From NCBI GenBank assembly GCA_963726365.1, contig CAVSCI010000011.1, positions 1-64,000 on the forward strand: DNA of 64,000 bases, given 5' to 3'. Position 1 is the stretch's first letter. Each line of letters begins with the position of its first letter. The DNA comes from JAABQG01 sp963726365. Its GTDB lineage: Bacteria; Pseudomonadota; Gammaproteobacteria; Burkholderiales; Burkholderiaceae_C. The notes beneath the pieces are model-generated. The model was given only the letters and a program-made list of their open reading frames with translations, searched no databases and was not told where the DNA came from. Positions 46,010 through 54,223 of this stretch are shown here, piece by piece. A program made the position numbers and the translations under genes.

Positions 46010-46909
46010 TCAGGGCGCTGGAGCGGGCCGGCGGTGCCGGGCCCGCTCCAGCGTTCGGGCCGCATCGCGCGGGTCCAGGCCATACATGTCGGCGAAAGTG
46101 TCCACCGCCTGTCCGCTGGCCTCAAAGGCGCGCAGCAGCGCCTCGTCCCTGGCGCCACGGGCGGCGACCTCGGCCAGCGCTTCGTCGAGCAAGGCGTTGG
46201 CCGCCTCGTCGCGGCCGCGCACCCGTTCAACATAGGCCTCACTGGAGAGACCTGACGCCTCAAAGGCCTGGGCAATGCGCTGGCGCAGTCTGGGGCGCAG
46301 GTCTTCCCCGGCACGGCCCTGGCGGCGGCGAAACACTTCGAGCAACGCATGGTGCACATGTTCGGGTGCCATGTCTTCCACCGCCTGGCCCTGCAGGTCA
46401 TGGCGCTTCAGCCCGGCCGCCACGCTCTGCAGGTAGCGCGTGGAGCGGGTGTGGATCGCCAGCCCGGCCTTCAGGGCCTCGCGGTCCAGAACCTGCGGGT
46501 GCGCGGCCAGAAGATCCTGGAAGATGCCGCGCTTGAGCGGCAGGAAGACTTCACCGAACAACCCGGGATACAGGTCGGCGAGCTGCTCCAGAACTGGCGG
46601 CGTGGTGCGTGGTGCGCGCGCTGCGTTCTGCGGCGGGCGTTGCGGCGCTCCCCGGGCCTCCTGCCGTGGGCCGCGCCCTGAGCGACGGGGTTTCGCGGCC
46701 GCCCCGGTTTCGGTCGGGTCGGGGTCACGGGACAACAGGCCGGGTTGCGATCGTGTGTCCCCAATCGTCTGGGCGGCACCCTCGACGGGAGCCTCCGCGG
46801 TTTCCGTGGGGGCGGCACAGGGAGCCTGGGTCGAAAGGATTTCTTCTTGGGCGGACAGGGTGGCGGTCATGGCGGAAGCGGTGGCGGTCAGGGAAAAGTC
46901 CGCCATCAT
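46010..46909 (-). CDS. proQ: ProQ/FinO-domain RNA chaperone
   Basis: Protein of 299 residues (298 from the second ATG). Residues 1-100 are low complexity, rich in Ala, Pro, Arg and Thr. The ProQ/FinO domain follows at about 100-215: LADLYPGLFGEVFLPLKRGI, DLLAAHPQVLDREALKAGLA and RSTRYLQSVAAGLKRHDLQG. The C-terminal 85 residues are helical. It should bind structured small RNAs and mRNA 3' ends. It lies 32 bases after glcF on the same strand. Confidence 0.88.
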   Translation of the reverse strand: MMADFSLTATASAMTATLSAQEEILSTQAPCAAPTETAEAPVEGAAQTIGDTRSQPGLLSRDPDPTETGAAAKPRRSGRGPRQEARGAPQRPPQNAARAPRTTPPVLEQLADLYPGLFGEVFLPLKRGIFQDLLAAHPQVLDREALKAGLAIHTRSTRYLQSVAAGLKRHDLQGQAVEDMAPEHVHHALLEVFRRRQGRAGEDLRPRLRQRIAQAFEASGLSSEAYVERVRGRDEAANALLDEALAEVAARGARDEALLRAFEASGQAVDTFADMYGLDPRDAARTLERARHRRPAPAP

Positions 46910-46941
46910 GCCAGCCTTCGCGACCGGCTGGCGTCGCCCGT

Positions 46942-48201
46942 TCAGCGCAGGGCCTCGTCCAGCACCTCGATCCAGTGACGCACGGGAATGGCCGTGCCGC
47001 TCTGCAGGTGGGTGATGCAGCCGATGTTGGCCGACACGATGACGTCGGGCTGCAGTTCGCCCAGGTGCCCCAGCTTGCGGTCGCGCAGCTGGTGGCTCAG
47101 GTCCGGGTTGAGCACCGAGTAGGTGCCGGCCGAGCCGCAGCACAGGTGCGACTCGCTGCCCGTCACCTGCACCTTGAACCCCAGCGCGCCCAGGTGCTGC
47201 TCCACGCCGCCGCGCAATTGCTGGCCGTGCTGCAGGCTGCAGGGCGGGTGAAACGCGAGATGGCGGCCGGCGGGAACCTTGCCGCTTGCGGGCGGCCCCG
47301 AAACCAGCGCCGGACGGCTGGCTTTCAGCGCGGCGACGATGTCGGGCAGCAGCTCGCTCAGGTCTTTCGTCAGTTCAGAGATGCGCTGCGCCTTCGCGGC
47401 GTACGCCGCGTCGTCCTTGAGGAAGTGGCCGTACTCGCGAACCGTCACGCCACAGCCGGAAGCGTTCATGACGATCGCCTCGACTTCGCCGGACTCGACC
47501 AACGGCCACCAGGCGTCGATGCTGGCGCGCATCTCGGCGCGCCCGCCGTCCTGGTCATTCAGATGGAACTTCACCGCACCGCAGCAGGCCGCCTTGGGCA
47601 CGATCACGGTCTGGATGCCGACCGCGTCGAGCACGCGCGCCGTGGCGCGGTTGATGTTGGGCATCATCGCCGGCTGCACGCAGCCCGCCAGCATCAGCAC
47701 CCGGCGCGCATGGCTGCGTGTCGGCCACGCACCGGCATCCTGCTTTGCCGGCACCTTGGCCTTGAGCGCCTCGGGCAGCAGGGGACGCACCAGCTTGCCC
47801 ATCGCCATGGCCGGCGCGAACAGGGGCGAGGGCAGGCCTTCCTTCAGCATCCAGCGCAGCGCCTTTTCTGGCGCCGGGCGCGGCACCTTGGCGTCCACGA
47901 TCTTGCGCCCGATGTCCAGCAGGTGGCCGTACTGCACGCCGCTGGGGCAGGTGCTCTCGCAATTGCGGCAGGTCAGGCAGCGGTCCAGGTGCAGCTGGGT
48001 CTTGCGCGTGGGCGCCACGCCTTCGAGCACCTGCTTCATCAGGTAGATGCGCCCGCGCGGACCGTCGAGCTCGTCACCGAGCAGCTGGTAGGTCGGGCAG
48101 GTGGCGGTGCAGAAGCCACAGTGCACGCACTTGCGCAGGATCGCCTCGGCTTCGCGACCTTCGGAGGTGTTCCTGAATTCGGGGGCGAGTTGGGTTTGCA
48201 T
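46942..48201 (-). CDS. glcF: glycolate oxidase iron-sulfur subunit
   Basis: Protein of 419 residues. Two 4Fe-4S motifs (CVHCGFCTATCP and CLTCRNCESTCP) are followed by two CCG domains (KAACCGAVKFHL and HLCCGSAGTYSVL). It passes electrons from GlcD/GlcE to the respiratory chain. GlcE is the next gene upstream; GlcD is not in this window. Confidence 0.94.
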   Translation of the reverse strand: MQTQLAPEFRNTSEGREAEAILRKCVHCGFCTATCPTYQLLGDELDGPRGRIYLMKQVLEGVAPTRKTQLHLDRCLTCRNCESTCPSGVQYGHLLDIGRKIVDAKVPRPAPEKALRWMLKEGLPSPLFAPAMAMGKLVRPLLPEALKAKVPAKQDAGAWPTRSHARRVLMLAGCVQPAMMPNINRATARVLDAVGIQTVIVPKAACCGAVKFHLNDQDGGRAEMRASIDAWWPLVESGEVEAIVMNASGCGVTVREYGHFLKDDAAYAAKAQRISELTKDLSELLPDIVAALKASRPALVSGPPASGKVPAGRHLAFHPPCSLQHGQQLRGGVEQHLGALGFKVQVTGSESHLCCGSAGTYSVLNPDLSHQLRDRKLGHLGELQPDVIVSANIGCITHLQSGTAIPVRHWIEVLDEALR

Positions 48202-48216
48202 GGCGTGCGGGCCGTT

Positions 48217-49330
48217 TCAGAAGCCTGCGCCAAGGCGGCCGTGGTTGAAAATACCTGCCGGGTCGAATTCGGCCTTCAGACGCTGGTGAATCCGGTCCAG
48301 GGGCGCCTTCAAAGGTTCAAATCGGGGTATTTCCAGCGTCGATGGGTCATTGTTTGCTCTGAATAGAGTAGCGTATCCGCCCGCGTTCGCCGCCGTCTGC
48401 CGCAACGCCACCGCATGGGCCGGGCCCGCCTTGACCCAGCGCTGGCCGCCATGCCACTCCACCAGCGGCGCGCCCACGCCGGCGGGCAATGCCAGCACCG
48501 GCGCCGTCTGCGGCACCGACAGGCGCCACAGGCATTCGGACGGAGGGCGATCCGCGAACCAGGGCAGTTGCTGGTCGCGGCAGGCGTCCCAGTCCTTCGC
48601 TGCAGCGGCGCTGTCCTGACGCTCGCCGCCGAGGGTGCGGCAGGCCGCCTCCACCGCCGCCAGCCGCACCGCGCAGGCGCAGGTACAGCACGCCGACGCC
48701 GGCGTCTTCCACCCAGCAACTTGCATTGAGCGGCAGCGGCTGCCCACCCCAGTCGTTGAGCCGCCGCAGGGCCTCGGCCTGGCCGCATTCAAACCGGAGC
48801 GTGGCTTCCATGGGGGCCACCGGCAACACCTTGAGGCTGACTTCCGTGATCACCCCCAGCGTGCCCCAGGCGCCGGCCATCAGGCGTGACACGTCATAGC
48901 CCGCCACGTTCTTCATGACCTGCCCGCCGAAGGTCAGCAATTCGCCGCGCCCGTTGAGCAGCTTGAGGCCCAGCACATAATCGCGCACCGCGCCGACACT
49001 GGCGCGCGCCGGGCCGGACAAGCCCGCGGCCACCATGCCGCCCACTGTGCCCCCCGCGCGAAAGCGCGGCGGCTCGAAGGGCAGGCACTGGCCTTGTTCC
49101 GCCAGCGCACCCTCCAGCTCGGCCAGCGGCGTGCCACCACGCACCGTGACCACCAGTTCGCTGGGCTCGTAACTGACGATGCCGCTCAGGGCGCTGATCT
49201 CCAGGACCTGGCCGTGCAGTCTCTGACCGTGAAAGTCCTTGGTGCCTCCCCCGCGAATACGCAGTGGCGTGGCGCTGGCCGCGGCAGCCCGAACAGCGTC
49301 GATGAGGGATTGAAGCGCGGTATCTTGCAT
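48217..49330 (-). CDS. glcE: glycolate oxidase FAD-binding subunit, one frameshift
   Basis: Protein of about 370 residues. The N-terminal FAD domain has LRIRGGGTKDFHG, FRAGGTVGGMVAAGLSGPAR and NGRGELLTFGGQVMKNVAGY, YDVSRLMAGAWGTLGVITEV. A single frame change near 48672 is needed to reach the C-terminal part ending FDPAGIFNHGRLGAGF. It is the only break in the window after 19.4 kb. Near the C-terminus, DNA of the dispersed repeat encodes ATLFRANNDPSTLEIPRFE, keeping the family motif ATLFR. Confidence 0.88.
48314..48376 (-). repeat. GACGCTGG-core dispersed repeat, copy 9, inside glcE
   Basis: The coding strand reads AGAGCAAACAATGACCCAT, then CGACGCTGGAAA. The intergenic copy at 62552 has AGCAAACGACGACCCATT and CACGCTGGAAA, so the two are close relatives. 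It is sense to the gene and in frame. Confidence 0.7.
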
Positions 49331-49542
49331 GGTCAGGCATGGTAAACCGGGTGCAACGCCGCAGTACTGAATTTTTTGAACGCCGAGCCTGCGATTTTTT
49401 CGAGTTACCGTGAAGTCGCATGACTTCGCCCCCGGAATCGTCCGTGCGGCTCAGGCACCGTCACCGCGTCCCGGGTCCCGTGTTCAGCCCGCATCCGCGG
49501 CAAGGCGCCTCGCAGCCGGCAACCTGCGGACGACGGACAGGC
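49331..49542. other. gap between glcE and the amtB terminator
   Basis: About 210 bases without a gene. It holds the promoter region of glcE-glcF; no standard promoter or operator could be picked with confidence. Two AATTTTTT-type runs lie at about 49370-49400. Confidence 0.3.
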
Positions 49543-49568
49543 AAAAAAAAGGCCCACCGAAGTGGGCC
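49543..49568 (-). terminator. Rho-independent terminator after amtB
   Basis: GGCCCAC (49551-49557), loop CGAA, GTGGGCC (49562-49568); on the minus strand the hairpin is followed by eight T. It lies 68 bases after the amtB stop. Confidence 0.9.
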
Positions 49569-49635
49569 GAATATCCAAGGAAGACTCTCGCAGAAAAAAT
49601 GGGCGCGGTGAGGGTCACCGCGCCCGGTTGGCCGT

Positions 49636-51180
49636 TTACCGGCTGTACGCGGTTTCGCCGTGGGACGTGATGTCCAGGCCTTCGCGCTCTTCTTCTTCCG
49701 GCACACGCAGACCGATGGTCAGATCCACGATCTTGTAGGCAACGATCGACACCACGCCGGACCAGACGATGGTGGTCAGCACGGCCTTGGCCTGCACCCA
49801 AACCTGGGCGGCAATCGAGTAATCGGCGGCGGTGACCATGGTGGCCGTGACCCAGTCGGCCACGTAGCCGGGGCCGCCCAGCGCCGGGCTGTTGAACACG
49901 CCGGTCAGCAAGGCACCGACGATGCCGCCGACGCCGTGCACGCCGAACACGTCCAGCGAGTCGTCCGCGCCCAGCATCTTCTTCAGGCCGTTGACACCCC
50001 ACAGGCAGGCAAAGCCGGCGATGAAGCCGATGGCCAGCGCACCGCCGATGCCGACGTTGCCGGCGGCCGGCGTGATGGCCACCAGGCCCGCCACGGCGCC
50101 AGAAGCAGCACCCAGCATCGAGGCCTTGCCACGCATCAGCGCTTCACCCACGCACCAGGCCAGCACCGCTGCCGCCGTTGCGCCGAAGGTGTTGATGAAG
50201 GCCAGGGCGGCAAAGCCGTTGGCTTCGAGCGCGGAGCCGGCGTTGAAGCCGAACCAGCCCACCCACAGCAGCGAGGCGCCCACCATGGTCAGCGTCAGGC
50301 TGTGCGGGGCCATGGATTCCTTGCCGTAGCCGATCCGCTTGCCAATCATGTAGGCGCCCACCAGGCCCGCAACAGCGGCGTTGATGTGCACCACGGTGCC
50401 GCCCGCGAAGTCGAGCGCGCCGGACTGCCAGATCATGCCTGCCTTGCCGTTCATGGCATCGACCACTTCCTTGCCGGTATAGGCATCAGGCCCCATCCAG
50501 AACCAGACCATGTGCGCGATCGGCGCATAGCTGAAGGTGAACCACAGCGCCATGAAGGCCAGCACGGCGGAGAACTTGATGCGCTCGGCGAAGGCGCCGA
50601 CGATCAGCGTGCAGGTGATGCCGGCGAAGGTGGCCTGGAAGGCGGCAAAAACGATTTCCGGAATGACCACGCCTTTGCTGAAGGTCGCGGCGTTGGCAAA
50701 GGTGCCTGCGGCGTTGTCCCAGATGCCTTTCATGAACAGCCGGTCGAAGCCGCCGACGAACTGGTTGCCCTCGGTGAACGCCAGGCTGTAGCCGTAGATG
50801 AACCACAGCACGACGATCATCGAGAACGTGACCATGACCTGCATCAGCACCGACAGCATGTTCTTGCTGCGCACCAGGCCGCCGTAGAACAGCGCCAGGC
50901 CCGGCAGAGTCATCAGGATGACCAGAAGGGTGGAGACCATCATCCAGGCGGTGTCGCCCTTGTTGGGCACCGGCGCGGAGGCTGCTGCGGCAGCGGGCGC
51001 TGCTGCTGCTGCGACAGCCGCACCAGCGGCTGCCGGAGCAGCAGGCGCGGCGGCTTCAGCCGGCTTGGCTTCGGCCGACGCCGTGGCGGCGGGTGCGGCT
51101 GCGGGGGCCTGCGCCATGGCGGTCGCTCCGCCCATCAGCAGACCTAATCCCAGCGCGAGGGAGGCAAGTAGTTTTTTCAT
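49636..51180 (-). CDS. amtB: ammonium transporter AmtB
   Basis: Protein of 514 residues. A signal peptide and an unusual Ala/Pro-rich segment (about residues 25-72) precede the eleven-helix Amt core. Blocks: DTAWMMVSTLLVILMTLPGL, ALFYGGLVRSKNMLS, DFAGGTVVHINAAVAGLVGA (first pore His) and DVFGVHGVGGIVGALLTGVF (second pore His). It imports ammonium and is gated by GlnK, the next gene upstream. The operon starts from a sigma-54 promoter. Confidence 0.95.
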   Translation of the reverse strand: MKKLLASLALGLGLLMGGATAMAQAPAAAPAATASAEAKPAEAAAPAAPAAAGAAVAAAAAPAAAAASAPVPNKGDTAWMMVSTLLVILMTLPGLALFYGGLVRSKNMLSVLMQVMVTFSMIVVLWFIYGYSLAFTEGNQFVGGFDRLFMKGIWDNAAGTFANAATFSKGVVIPEIVFAAFQATFAGITCTLIVGAFAERIKFSAVLAFMALWFTFSYAPIAHMVWFWMGPDAYTGKEVVDAMNGKAGMIWQSGALDFAGGTVVHINAAVAGLVGAYMIGKRIGYGKESMAPHSLTLTMVGASLLWVGWFGFNAGSALEANGFAALAFINTFGATAAAVLAWCVGEALMRGKASMLGAASGAVAGLVAITPAAGNVGIGGALAIGFIAGFACLWGVNGLKKMLGADDSLDVFGVHGVGGIVGALLTGVFNSPALGGPGYVADWVTATMVTAADYSIAAQVWVQAKAVLTTIVWSGVVSIVAYKIVDLTIGLRVPEEEEREGLDITSHGETAYSR

Positions 51181-51212
51181 TTCAGGTTCCTCTGTTTTCG
51201 GGGGGCCGGCCT

Positions 51213-51551
51213 TCAGAGCGCTTCCGTGCCGGTTTCACCGGTGCGGATGCGAACGACCTGCTCGAGGTTGTAGACAAATATCTTGCCGTCGCCGATCTTG
51301 CCGGTGCGGGCCGCGCCCTCGATGGTTTCGATGACGCGCTCGACCAGATCATCGGCCACGGCCGCTTCGATCTTGACCTTGGGCAGGAAGTCAACCACAT
51401 ATTCCGCGCCACGGTACAGCTCGGTATGGCCCTTCTGGCGCCCGAAGCCCTTGACTTCAGTGACGGTGATGCCCTGCACACCCATGCTGGAGAGGGCTTC
51501 ACGCACCTCGTCGAGCTTGAACGGCTTGATGATGGCAGTAACTAGTTTCAT
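51213..51551 (-). CDS. glnK: PII signalling protein GlnK
   Basis: Protein of 112 residues. The T-loop has the uridylylation Tyr in YRGAEYVVDF; PII signatures are KGFGRQKGHTELYRGAEY and GDGKIFVYNLEQVVRIRTGE. It binds ATP, ADP and 2-oxoglutarate and blocks AmtB when nitrogen is plentiful. Between torF and amtB. Confidence 0.96.
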   Translation of the reverse strand: MKLVTAIIKPFKLDEVREALSSMGVQGITVTEVKGFGRQKGHTELYRGAEYVVDFLPKVKIEAAVADDLVERVIETIEGAARTGKIGDGKIFVYNLEQVVRIRTGETGTEAL

Positions 51552-51578
51552 GCTGATGCTCCTTGGCAGTGCGGGGGC

Positions 51579-52358
51579 TCAGAAGCTCTTGCTGACTGAG
51601 ACCACTGCCGTGCCGTTGCTGATGTTCTTGCCCGGGCTGGTGTAGCCGGCGAGGTCGCGGTTGGTGGAGATGTAGGCCAGTCCGAGCACCCAGCCGTCGA
51701 CGGTATAGGTGCCGCCCAGTTTCCAGTCGGTGATGCTGTCGACCACGCTGCCGTTGATCTGCACCACTTTCGCGCCGCCCTTCAGGCCTTGGTAGCCGAT
51801 GGCGCCATTGACGCCCCAGCCGTTGCCGAAGTCATGCGCGGCCGCTACGTTGAGGTACCAGCTGCCGTTCGAGTCCGGCGCGCCGAAGAAGTCGGTGACC
51901 GCGTAGCTGTACTTGGCGGTCAACGGACCCCAGCTGCCGCCGATGTAGAGCTCACCGTTCTTGGCCGAGATCAGGGCGGGGTTGGCACCGGTGCCCGGGT
52001 AGTAGTAATAGATACCGCCGACATCCAGGCCGAAATCGCCGAAGGTGGCCTTGTAGCCGCCGTAGAAGTCCATCTCGATGTTCGCGCCGTTGTACATGGC
52101 GCTGTCGACGTTGGAGTTCCAGTTGCCCAGGTACAGGCCGTTCTTCATGGCGAAGTCGACGCCGCCTTGAATGGCGGGCTGCTTGTTGGTCTGCGAGATG
52201 CCACGGAAACGGTAGTCAGAAAAAATGCCGAGGTTGCCGGTGAAGGTGTAGTCGGGCTCGGGCGCCTTGGCCGGTGCAGCCGTCTGGGCAAAGGCATTGG
52301 CGGAAACGATGATCGCTGCGGCCGCAAAGGTCAGCTTGCTGATGGAAAAGTTCTTCAT
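51579..52358 (-). CDS. TorF-family putative porin
   Basis: Protein of 259 residues. A signal peptide ends at ANAFAQ. The mature part starts YTFTGNLGIFSDYRFRGISQ and continues in beta-strand repeats (GLYLGNWNSNVD, IEMDFYGGYK, YYYYPGTG) to a C-terminal Phe (VVSVSKSF), as in outer-membrane barrels. This family is often found upstream of glnK-amtB, and here it is the first gene after the sigma-54 promoter. It may raise outer-membrane permeability to nitrogen compounds. Confidence 0.85.
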   Translation of the reverse strand: MKNFSISKLTFAAAAIIVSANAFAQTAAPAKAPEPDYTFTGNLGIFSDYRFRGISQTNKQPAIQGGVDFAMKNGLYLGNWNSNVDSAMYNGANIEMDFYGGYKATFGDFGLDVGGIYYYYPGTGANPALISAKNGELYIGGSWGPLTAKYSYAVTDFFGAPDSNGSWYLNVAAAHDFGNGWGVNGAIGYQGLKGGAKVVQINGSVVDSITDWKLGGTYTVDGWVLGLAYISTNRDLAGYTSPGKNISNGTAVVSVSKSF

Positions 52359-52394
52359 GGGATGCTCCAGAGTTGAAAAGGGATGCACATCTCA

Positions 52395-52410
52395 AGCACA
52401 GACCGTGCCA
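52395..52410 (-). promoter_or_regulatory. sigma-54 promoter of torF-glnK-amtB
   Basis: The minus strand reads TGGCACGGTCTGTGCT; it matches TGGCACG-N4-TTGCW except for the first T of TTGC. It lies 37 bases before the torF start. Confidence 0.8.
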
Positions 52411-52488
52411 CTGTTTTTTGCACCCGGCCCTGAGCCTGATGGACCAAACCGCTTGTCTGCGCTAACATATCTGTATGAAATCACAGTA

Positions 52489-52505
52489 TGCACAATATTG
52501 GTGCA
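52489..52505. promoter_or_regulatory. NtrC-binding site
   Basis: TGCACAATATTGGTGCA is an almost perfect NtrC site (TGCAC-N7-GTGCA). Its centre is about 100 bases upstream of the predicted start of the torF operon, a normal enhancer distance. It lies 53 bases before yifB, on the other side. Confidence 0.85.
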
Positions 52506-52557
52506 CGCATTCAGGGGGCGTCGTCCCTGAGACGCACCAATTCAGGATGATTCGCCC

Positions 52558-54096
52558 ATGAGCCTGTCTTTGGTGCAAAGTCGGGCCTTGCTGGGCCTGG
52601 AGGCCTCGCCGGTCACCGTCGAAGTGCACTTGGCCAACGGTCTGCCCAGCTTCACGCTGGTCGGCCTGGCCGACGTGGAAGTCAAGGAGGCGCGCGAACG
52701 CGTGCGCTCGGCCCTGCAGAACGCCGGGCTGGAGTTCCCCCACAACAAGCGCATCACCGTGAATCTGGCGCCGGCCGACCTGCCCAAGGATTCCGGCCGC
52801 TTCGACCTGCCGATTGCACTGGGCATCCTGGCCGCCAGCGGGCAGATCGACGCAACCCAGCTGGCCGGTCACGAATTTGCCGGGGAACTCTCTCTGTCCG
52901 GAGAATTGCGACCAGTGCGTGGCGCACTCGCCATGAGCCTGGCGCTGCACCGCCAGCACGTGGCCACGAAACTGGTGCTGCCGCCCGGCAGCGCCGAGGA
53001 AGCCGCGCTGGTCCCTGAGGCCCAGGTCTACCGGGCGCGTCATCTGCTGGACGTGGTGCGGCAATTCCTGCCCGAGGCCGCGGCACGTGAGGCCGACCCT
53101 GGCACGGGCGACGGCTGGGCGCGCCTGTCCCCCACGCCCCTGCCCCAGGCCGCCACTTACGCAGACCTGGCGGACGTCAAGGGCCAGGCGGCGCCCAAGC
53201 GCGCCCTGGAGATCGCCGCCGCCGGGGGCCACAGCCTCTTGCTGGTCGGGCCGCCCGGTTCAGGCAAGTCCATGCTGGCGCAGCGTTTCGCCGGGTTGCT
53301 GCCGCCCATGACGGTGACGGAAGCCCTGGAAAGCGCGGCCGTCGCCAGTCTGGGCGGACGGTTCTCGCTGGCGCGCTGGGCCCAGCGCCCCACCGGCAGT
53401 CCGCACCACACGGCCAGCGCGGTCGCGCTGGTGGGTGGCGGCTCGCCACCGCGCCCCGGTGAAATCTCGCTGGCGCACCACGGCGTGCTGTTCCTGGACG
53501 AGTTGCCGGAGTTTCCTCGCGCCGCGCTCGAAGCCCTGCGCGAGCCGCTGGAGACCGGCACCATCACCATTTCACGCGCGGCGCGGCGCTCGGAGTTTCC
53601 GGCACGCTTCCAGTTGATTGCGGCCATGAACCCCTGCCCCTGCGGCTACCTGGGTTCGCCGCTCAAGGCCTGCCGCTGCACACCCGATCAGGTGCTGCGC
53701 TACCAGGGCAAGCTCTCCGGCCCGCTGCTCGACCGCATCGATCTGCATGTGGAAGTGCCGGCGCTGCCTGCGGCCGACCTGCTGGCCGCGCCGCCGGGCG
53801 AGGGCACGAGCAGCATTCGCGCACGCTGCACGGATGCCAGGGCGCGCGCGCTGGCACGCCAGGGCAAGTCCAACCAGGCCTTGCAGGGCAAGGAAATCGA
53901 CGAGCACCTCGCACTGGACGCGGCCGCCGCGAAATTTCTCAATACCGCCGCCGCCCGCCTGGGCTGGAGCGCCCGCTCGATCCACCGCGCGCTCAAGGTG
54001 GCCCGCACGATTGCCGACCTGGCCGGCGCCCAAACCACCCAGGTCTCGCACGTGGCCGAGGCCGTGCAGTACCGGCGGGCGCTGCGCGCAGGCTGA
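52558..54096 (+). CDS. YifB/ComM family Mg-chelatase-like AAA ATPase
   Basis: Protein of 512 residues. An N-terminal ChlI domain (residues 20-140, GLPSFTLVGLADVEVKEARE) is followed by the Mg-chelatase ATPase core with Walker A VGPPGSGKSMLAQR, Walker B GVLFLDELPEF, and a C-terminal domain with a Cys cluster (NPCPCGYLGSPLKACRC). In some bacteria ComM acts as a branch-migration helicase in natural transformation. Start at ATG 52558 (MSLSLVQSRALLG). Confidence 0.92.
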   Translation: MSLSLVQSRALLGLEASPVTVEVHLANGLPSFTLVGLADVEVKEARERVRSALQNAGLEFPHNKRITVNLAPADLPKDSGRFDLPIALGILAASGQIDATQLAGHEFAGELSLSGELRPVRGALAMSLALHRQHVATKLVLPPGSAEEAALVPEAQVYRARHLLDVVRQFLPEAAAREADPGTGDGWARLSPTPLPQAATYADLADVKGQAAPKRALEIAAAGGHSLLLVGPPGSGKSMLAQRFAGLLPPMTVTEALESAAVASLGGRFSLARWAQRPTGSPHHTASAVALVGGGSPPRPGEISLAHHGVLFLDELPEFPRAALEALREPLETGTITISRAARRSEFPARFQLIAAMNPCPCGYLGSPLKACRCTPDQVLRYQGKLSGPLLDRIDLHVEVPALPAADLLAAPPGEGTSSIRARCTDARARALARQGKSNQALQGKEIDEHLALDAAAAKFLNTAAARLGWSARSIHRALKVARTIADLAGAQTTQVSHVAEAVQYRRALRAG

Positions 54097-54107
54097 GCCC
54101 GGGCGCG

Positions 54108-54172
54108 AAAACTCCTGAAACAATAGCTGTTCGTGGCCCATTGGCGCTGGAATAGCGGGGTTTTTCTTCAAA
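54108..54172 (+). repeat. GACGCTGG-core dispersed repeat, copy 10
   Basis: The plus strand reads AAAACTCCTGAAACAATAGC, TTCGTGGCCCATTG, GCGCTGG, AATAGCGGGG, then TTTTTC. It is the close relative of copy 2. It fills the gap between convergent yifB and the GGDEF gene and could end transcription rightward. Confidence 0.75.
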
Positions 54173-54223
54173 ATCCGCCGGAAGTCACCCTTTTTGGCCC
54201 CCGGCGCAGATCGGGTCGATGGA

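Noticed and set aside
46609..48366. A long plus-strand open frame opposite proQ, glcF and the end of glcE
   Set aside because: It is antisense to well-supported genes and its composition (Arg/His/Gln-rich) is typical of GC-driven shadows.
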